Shown: positions 57,401-64,000 of the stretch, in pieces
Layout of the letters: every line of letters begins with the position of its first letter
Numbering within the stretch: position 1 is the stretch's first letter
Source: Adiantum capillus-veneris
Lineage: Eukaryota; Streptophyta; Polypodiopsida; Polypodiales; Pteridaceae
Assembly (NCBI GenBank): GCA_014529385.2
Contig: CM043953.1
Span: 86,084,342-86,148,341, forward strand
Length of the DNA stretch: 64,000 nucleotides
Direction: 5' to 3'
Notes under the pieces: model-generated
Seen by the model: only the letters and a program-made list of their open reading frames with translations
What the model was told of the DNA's origin: nothing
Databases searched by the model: none
Position numbers and translations under genes: made by a program

Positions 57401-59082
57401 GACCCTATGGGTTATTCATTGTTGGTCAACATCCAAAAAATGTTGTTTCAGGCCTCAAAATTCACTCGGAAGTTAGGGTGTCTAAAATTGACAATTTAAT
57501 AGAATTGTGAGAAAACGATCATGGTTTTGGACATAGCTTCGACTTTTCCCTAACAGAAGCACTTGAACACTTTGGAATAAGCTTTCTTACATCAAGCTAG
57601 AGTTGTTAAACCCAGAGATCATGTTCCCTTTATAGTCAAACTCAACTTATACAAGCTTCTGAATCCCAACGATAGAGGAGCATCTACCCATAATGGATCT
57701 TCCAAACTTGCAATTGATAAACACCAAGCTTGTTGAAAGATTTTGTATAACAAATCATTAGAGTTATGGACTCTACAAATATATTGATGACAATGAGGTC
57801 AACCTTTATAGGTGCTTAGAGCCATACCCAAAAGAGATGATAGGTTACTCTATACATATGGAGTTGACTATCAATGGAAGTCTATAGTTGTTGACACGTG
57901 TGGATACAAAGCTGTAGAAAGCATAAATTCATGGGATGCATTAGACATAGGTGGATATTTGGTCAATGAAGGACCACATATACCTTTACCAAGCACAAGA
58001 ATTCCAAAAGGGGAACCACGTGGATTCCCTTCTAGAGAGATAACGAGAGATGAAGTGATCACAAAAATAGCAGACATGCCTTCTTAGGAACCAATCTCCA
58101 AGAGAACAACCAATCCCTTCAAAGAAGAACCTAGGCATAGTAGAAGACTTGAGCGAGAGAAGAATTGAGAGAGTCTATGGCCAGACTTGTAGACAATCGA
58201 CAAGTTACACCATCCTAGATCCAAAAATGGGTAAACAGGAAATACGTCGAAGATAAAGATCGAAGAGATCACATAGTAGCTTTCAAAAGAGTCAACTCAG
58301 TGGAAAGATGTGATTTTGAGGCTCTATACGAGCTTTTTGAGGAATTCATTGAGGAATTTCTCACAAAAAGGCATAGCTCACAATACGGTCTCACAAATTC
58401 ATAGATTCAAACAAAAAGAGGATGAATCAATACGCAAAGAGGCATTATAGCTCAAAAGATATGTCAAGCTCTATCTAAGAGCTGCACTACCTATGCAAGT
58501 ATGATTGATGTTGATCTTTATCCAGGGAATGAGACATGGGGGTATTTAGAAGGATCTTCATATAATTAAGCACCTGATGCTAAACAATTTGATCAAAGAA
58601 GCTTTTATTAGGTTGATAGAAATGTAAAGAAAATGATTGTAAGATTCAAGAAAAGGATACATCCTCTCAGCATAGTGATTCACAGATGAGTGAGTCCATT
58701 GAGAAACCAACATCACCTATCGATCAAGAAACATTTTATCAACAAAATGGTCAAGAGGTTAGGTCCTCTTGTAAATGTTGATATGAGGGAGGCTAAGTGG
58801 TGCAAAATTGAGAGAAAATGGACAAACCATACGAGAGATTAGTGTTACTATAGCATGGAATATGCTAGGGAGAGGTATGTACAACCTATTCCAGTAGCAC
58901 CTACTCAACCTAGATACACTATGGGAAATACGCTAGGACCAGTAGGAGTTTCAAGTCCACAGCTTGTCATAGGAAAACAACCTCCGCTATTAGGTGCTAA
59001 AATGACTGTCGACATGAGATACACGTCGATGATGGAACATTGCATTAGTAAATATGGGAATCTCATAATTCCCACTTTGTAA
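57401..59082 (+). pseudogene. Gag-like remnant of the gypsy element, uncertain
   Basis: Discontinuous open stretches are at 57812-58087 (91 codons) and 58855-59082 (75 codons). Between them lies a readable polar segment near 58240-58400 (containing ERCDFEALYELFEEFIEEF). The place in the element suggests gag, but no zinc knuckle or pol motif follows, so identity rests on position only. Confidence 0.35.
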
Positions 59083-60102
59083 ATGTGGTGAAGTTTTGTC
59101 CACGACATAGTACTTTGCTATGTGTTTCAATCATCATTATTTTCTTTCCAACCATAAAAATTGTCAATGAGATACTACGTGTTGTATCTTTGAATTGTGT
59201 CATTAACTTGTATCATAAATGTGGATAAATGTGTAGAGAGAACTTCTAGAAAGACCATAGATCTTTAGATCAAACTATGGTAAGTTAGTATGGCAACTTG
59301 AAAATGCACCCAAAATGCATTACTTTTTGAGTAATCACTTCAACTCCATAAGATCCATTGTTGAGTAGTCTTGACATTGTTAGCAAGATTTATTTTTGCA
59401 CCTAACTATTTGGTCAAGCCCTAGAAATGTCATGTCTCTCAAGAATTCTTAATACATGCGTATTGTTTACTATAGTCCTTTCAGATTGTCCCAAAATCAT
59501 CATCAAATTATATCAGTAAGATTGTGAAATGTCTAAAGAAAAAAGGAAGGTACATGCTTGTTTACTTAGTTCATTAATGAGACAAGATACAAGAACAAAT
59601 GATGGAAATAATATACAACTAGCAATGTGTGACAATGTGTTTGTGTACATAGAGCTTTGAAATGCTTAAGGAGTAAATTCACTCATTCTCATAGAGGTTT
59701 ACTCTCCAATAAATTTTACATGGGTGACCACATTTATGAGAACTGTGTTTGGCATGAAGCATGATGACACATTATCCATGTCATTTATGACCATTACAAG
59801 CAAGTCCAAAAGGATGCAACCAAGTGTAATAAGTTCTTAAGTAAATCTTTTTCTTAGGCATAAGAGTAGATTATTTTCTCTTTTAGAAGGTGGTGCTAAG
59901 AAATACCAAACAATGACACACAAAATAAACTAATGTACAAGTATATCTACTTGAAACCGCAAAAGTACAAAATACAAAGTAATGTAAAAATGTGTTGTCA
60001 AAGGTGCATTTTGATGAAAATCTATTGTGTGAGGTTTCAAGTATTTACAAATTAGCATTGTTCATTGTATCATAGTGAAATTTACATCATGTGGCTTTGA
60101 TA
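59083..60102. other. Non-coding spacer
   Basis: No ORF above 60 codons and no clear repeat. The expected gypsy pol and 3' LTR are not here. Confidence 0.5.
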
Positions 60103-60496
60103 TCATCCTTGGTGGGAATACATTTTTTGTAATCTATCTATGAAATGTTTAGCAAATCCTCCATTTATGTAACTCTTGTTATAGCCCAACTCTTGAGTTA
60201 TGTGCATAGCTTCCATGTCCTTTAAAGTTGAGGTCAAATGAAGTTTATGTAGCTTCAATCTTTGAGAACTATTTGATGGAAAAAGAGAATGATTTGTTGT
60301 GATTGTGATTGATGAAGCCAATCCTTGTGATAGACAAGGCCCTTTACAACAAGAGGTGATAGAGGGTTGAACAAGTCTTCCATGCGAGAGCACCAAATGT
60401 AGTCATCGAGGCTCTAAAAACTTAGTTACTTAAGGAAAACTAGAAGAGACATCCTCACCAATTTTTTCACCATGTGGACATAACTAAGGGATGGAG

Positions 60497-60498
<2 letters not shown>

Positions 60499-60546
<48 letters not shown>
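60499..60546 (+). repeat. (AG)n microsatellite
   Basis: Pure AG array in the putative intron. Confidence 0.95.
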
Positions 60547-60553
<7 letters not shown>

Positions 60554-60629
60554 AGGGAGAGTGAAGAGCACTAGGAGAGCAAACCTCACTAATGTTTTGA
60601 CCATGTGGAAAAAAATGAGGGATTGAGAG

Positions 60630-60764
<135 letters not shown>

Positions 60765-62222
60765 ATGAACAAAACTGAAGGATGGAGGGGGAGACAAAGA
60801 GATATGGAAAACACTCTCATATAGTAGCAAGTAGTACATAGGCTTATCATCCATTGGCCTCTCACCTGCTCGAGTTGCTCAATATAAGGAGCATTCTTAA
60901 TGACATTATGTGATTCTTTGTTTGCCATGCGAGATAACTCTATACACATTGCTGCTAGACATTCCACAAGTATTTGAGCATTCCGTGTTGCATATAGATG
61001 TTTGGCTTCCATGCAACATGGTGTTGTCTTTGGATATAGATTTTTGTTGCATGTATGGAATGTAGACCTAATATAATGCAATAAGAGCATGTACGCAACA
61101 TGGATTCCTTGACCTCATTGCTTGTAAGTGGTATTGACTCCCCATTTTTCCTAATATAAGGCATTAGGCAAGCTGCACTGGCAGGAGCTATAGGGTTACT
61201 AACAAAGAGTTTTGTTAATGTCTGCACATAATCCCATGCAAGGGTTCTATATTTATAAAGTGGAGGTGTCTCCTCACATTTACCAATGGGAATGGAAAAT
61301 TGTGAAGTGGACCCAGATGGAAATAAATTTTCAAAAATGTGAAACACCATTTCTTCTTGCTTTCCCTTCTTGTTGGTTGACCCCAGGGAATCAAACGTCA
61401 TCTCTCCACCCTTGATGTGAAGAGTAACAAGTGAGTTGGGGTTCAAAATTGCAAGACTTGAGGATGTAGGAGAGCCATTAAAAAGTGTGCTGGTCACACT
61501 TACAACAAGTGCATTTCCCATGGAAGATTCCCGACCCTTTGTGTTAACAGTGTTCGTCTCGCAGGGGTTTATTTTCTAGTATTGTCCATGTATGAAGCTT
61601 CTGTCTTTTTTTCAATCGGACACCGTCTCCTTTTTCTAAAGATAGGAATTCTTCATTGTGTTGAATGTTTTGAAATGCCAAGACAACATCCCCTGTGCAA
61701 GAGGTATCCTCAAACAAATACCACCCCATATTTTCTAGAGAAAAGCTGTCTTCAACCCGCATTCATGTAACATCAGAGGCCATGGGGTCAAGCTTGTAGC
61801 ACATATTATTGTCCCTTAACTTAATCTCATTACAAGGAACCCGTTCCTTGCCTACACACCCCTCTGTAATATTGTATATCACCCCATTTTGTTCAAAACC
61901 TAATGTTTCACCTTTCAAAGCAAATCTGAGTGTAATTGTCCTTGTAGATCATAGACATCAATATACCATAAATATGAAAGCTTTCCAGTAACCCCATTAA
62001 TCACCTCAAGCCCCTTCTCTGAAGCTTTATCTTTCTTTGCCATTTGGGAGTATAAAAAACCATACAACAATAAATCATTAGTCCACATTGCTCCACATTA
62101 TTGTAACTTGAATATACCTAGGTACTTGCTTAACTTTTGACCATGTGGACAAAAATCACTCAAAGTAAAAAACTTACAAACGGATTGATAGAGTTTTGAC
62201 CATGTGGATAATACTTAGGGAT

Positions 62223-62224
<2 letters not shown>

Positions 62225-62272
<48 letters not shown>

Positions 62273-62295
62273 AGAAGAAGAAGAAGAAGAAGAAG
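62225..62295 (+). repeat. (AG)n(GAA)n microsatellite
   Basis: AG array passing into nine GAA units. Confidence 0.95.
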
Positions 62296-62432
62296 CGTGT
62301 GGACAAAAAAGTGGCAAAATGAGAAAGCCATGAGAAATCCAAGTGATTCAGAGAGAAATTAGAAAACTTGGAAAGGGAGTAATAAATTTTGATTATGTGG
62401 TCAAACTTAGGGATGGAGGGAGGGACACAAAG

Positions 62433-62439
<7 letters not shown>

Positions 62440-62499
<60 letters not shown>
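62440..62499 (+). repeat. (AG)n microsatellite
   Basis: Pure AG array after a GACCATGTGG-type unit. Confidence 0.95.
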
Positions 62500-62503
<4 letters not shown>

Positions 62504-62765
62504 AGGTAGAGGAACAAACTCATTCACATAGACTCCACCAAGTGGAAAAATATCACTCACTAAGAGAGAGTGTTAAAACATCGTTTCAAAAGTTTTGACC
62601 ATGTGGTCAAAAGTGATGGGGATGAAGGGGGAAGATAGAGGGATGAGAAAGCCATTGGTAAAACTAGAAGATTCAGAGGGAAACTACAAAACTTAAGAGG
62701 GGGGTGATAGATTTTTCACCATGTGGACAAAACTTTGGGGGACACAAAGAGAGAGAGAGAGATTT

Positions 62766-63197
62766 TATTATCGTCCTCGGAGGTCAAATATGACCTATGG
62801 GACCAAAGCTACATGTGATGTAGTATGTGTATGGCCAATGAGTGACTTTTGATGCTCCAAAATTGTGGCGATGAGAGTCGCAATGGAGAGCCCACACTTT
62901 GGATGGGAGAGGAAAGTGTGTAGGTCTAAGTTATGGTTGAAAATCTTAGAGAAGCAAGTTTAGATGTGACCAAAAGCTGAGCACTCTAGTAGTGTGTGGT
63001 ACTCAGACTCTCGAACTTACAGTGAGCATAATGTACATGTCGATTTGACTCTTCTCCATTTCCCCAACGCCCTATCTCGCATCGAAGGTAATGGGAGCGA
63101 AGCCGAATGGCTCCGTAGTGCGTATCACCGACAAGGGGATAGGCTCAAGCATGTAAGTGTGAGTACGGTTTCCTCTTTTAGCAAAGAACATGGTTTT
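62766..63197. other. Region 3' of the LINE, with a weak pol III-like sequence
   Basis: No gene is recognised. AATGGCTCCGTAGTGCG (63106-63122) resembles an A box, and GAGTACGGTTTCC (~63161) is a poor B box 40 bp on. This is not enough to call a tRNA or SINE. Confidence 0.3.
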
Positions 63198-64000
63198 TTA
63201 GTTGTGGGCAATATGGGTGTTGTAATGTATAAAGCGTGACCCACTAGATTTCTCCCAAGCCGTAATACATTGGCGTTGTAAAAAAGCTTCATTCACTTGG
63301 GAGCCAATTGAATCATCATGTAGCATTGTAATGCATCCCATCTCCCAAACCACTTCTTTAGGTCTTGCATCCATCCCATGATGAACTTTTTTGCTTGCTT
63401 CCCATGCAATTATAAGAAGTCGATGTGAGGGGTTTTGACGCATCTTTATCATGTACTCCACAACCCTTTCCATGCCCATAACCTCGATAGGAAGACATCC
63501 TGACTCAAGAAGTAGGAGCATATATGGTGTTTTTGCCTTCACTTGGAGATTCTCAAACACTTTCTCAAACCCCACACGTCAACTCCATAAAGAAGAACCG
63601 GTGTCACCAATGCATCAAAAAGATACTTCTTGAGAACCCAACACTTGATGTTTCCCGCATTACACATGTTCTCAAATGCATAAAATTCTCTCTTTCCCTC
63701 TTCCAAATGATGCATAGCACATTCATGCCACTTGTGATTGGATGGAACCTCAAGGCCAAGGTACTTAAAGCTCTCAACAACTTCAAGTGTCTCATTGTTG
63801 TACACAATGCATGGCTTCTCCTTATGGTTGGTTTTCACAAGCATAACCTTTCCCTCTTCCAAATGATGCATAGCACATTCATGCCACTTGTGATTGGACG
63901 GAACCTCAAGGCCAAGGTACTTAAAGCTCTCAACAACTTCAAGTGTCTCATTGTTGTACACAATGCATGGCTTCTCCTTATGGTTGGTTTTCACAAGCAT
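63198..64000 (-). pseudogene. LINE reverse-transcriptase C-terminal part (5' portion outside window)
   Basis: The minus strand reads the segment after the RT catalytic core. FKYLGLEVPSNHKWHECAMHHLEEG and KKYLFDALVTPVLLYGVDVWG are typical of plant LINE ORF2. After a frame shift near 63560 comes a C-terminal region (KTPYMLLLLESGCLPIEV). Stops end it at 63198. The first part is duplicated in frame (63688-63843 and 63844-63999). The catalytic residues would lie beyond the right edge. With the frame shift this copy is dead. Confidence 0.8.
63688..63999 (-). repeat. 156-bp in-frame tandem duplication inside the LINE
   Basis: AAATGATGCATAGCAC lies at 63705 and again at 63861, a period of 156 bp (52 codons). 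The units differ by about one base in the aligned part (GATTGGATGG against GATTGGACGG). The array may continue beyond the window. Confidence 0.92.

Noticed and set aside
63106-63175. tRNA gene
   Set aside because: No cloverleaf can be folded from the bases around the A-box-like sequence and the B box is poor.
62994-63239. 81-residue + strand ORF
   Set aside because: It overlaps the region next to the LINE, has no domain or neighbour support.

Overview
The window looks like nuclear DNA of a large, repeat-rich land-plant genome. The evidence is the mix of plant-type transposable elements (hAT, CACTA/En-Spm, Ty1-copia, a Ty3-gypsy LTR with an Asp-tRNA-type primer site, a LINE), introns with GT..AG borders, and very long (CT)n, (TA)n and (CA)n arrays. 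The species cannot be named from the sequence; a fern, lycophyte or other large-genome plant would fit. I see no intact host gene, no rRNA or tRNA gene and no CRISPR array. Nearly everything readable is a mobile element or a broken gene.

Left two thirds (1-42.8 kb). Two direct copies of one long segment lie at 1132-15760 and 25562-42450. Each holds the same hAT transposon, with a BED/DUF659/hAT-dimerisation transposase pseudogene on + and a protein-kinase N-lobe-like pseudogene on -. The second hAT copy is complete: 26493-42821, CAGGG-type ends and an 8-bp target duplication. Inside both hAT copies, at the same site, sits an LTR element with 175-bp LTRs, an iMet-type primer site, a polypurine tract and a TCAAT target duplication, but no recognisable pol. 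Each LTR element was later hit by a different insertion. Copy 1 received two tandem ~1.32-kb elements with CACTAG termini flanked by TTAA. Copy 2 received a 5,288-bp TG...CA insertion with a 5-bp duplication. Each copy preserves the other's empty site, so the order of events can be read directly. Between the copies (15.8-25.5 kb) lie a degenerate unidentified minus-strand gene with a Pro-rich repeat, a 389-bp tandem duplication, a ~1.3-kb pyrimidine tract, and a decayed CACTA transposon (19694-25197) with readable exons for its transposase.

Right third (42.8-64 kb). This part holds low-complexity DNA, a short unidentified acidic ORF followed by a perfect hairpin, a 167-bp x3 tandem repeat, and a decayed minus-strand Ty1-copia gag-pol (49978-53800). 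Next comes a + strand gypsy-type LTR with primer site (54099-54921). It is followed by ~2 kb carrying eight near-palindromic 20-22-bp motifs, mostly about 285 bp apart. Then come a gag-like remnant, a degraded multi-exon minus-strand gene of unknown family (60103-62045) embedded in repeats built on GACCATGTGG plus (AG)n, and the 3' part of a minus-strand LINE with a recent in-frame 156-bp duplication at the window edge.

The most unusual signals are the TTAA-flanked elements whose two ends co-vary between subfamilies, the palindrome array behind the gypsy primer site, the kinase-like sequence carried by the hAT, and the nested, datable insertion history of the two copies.
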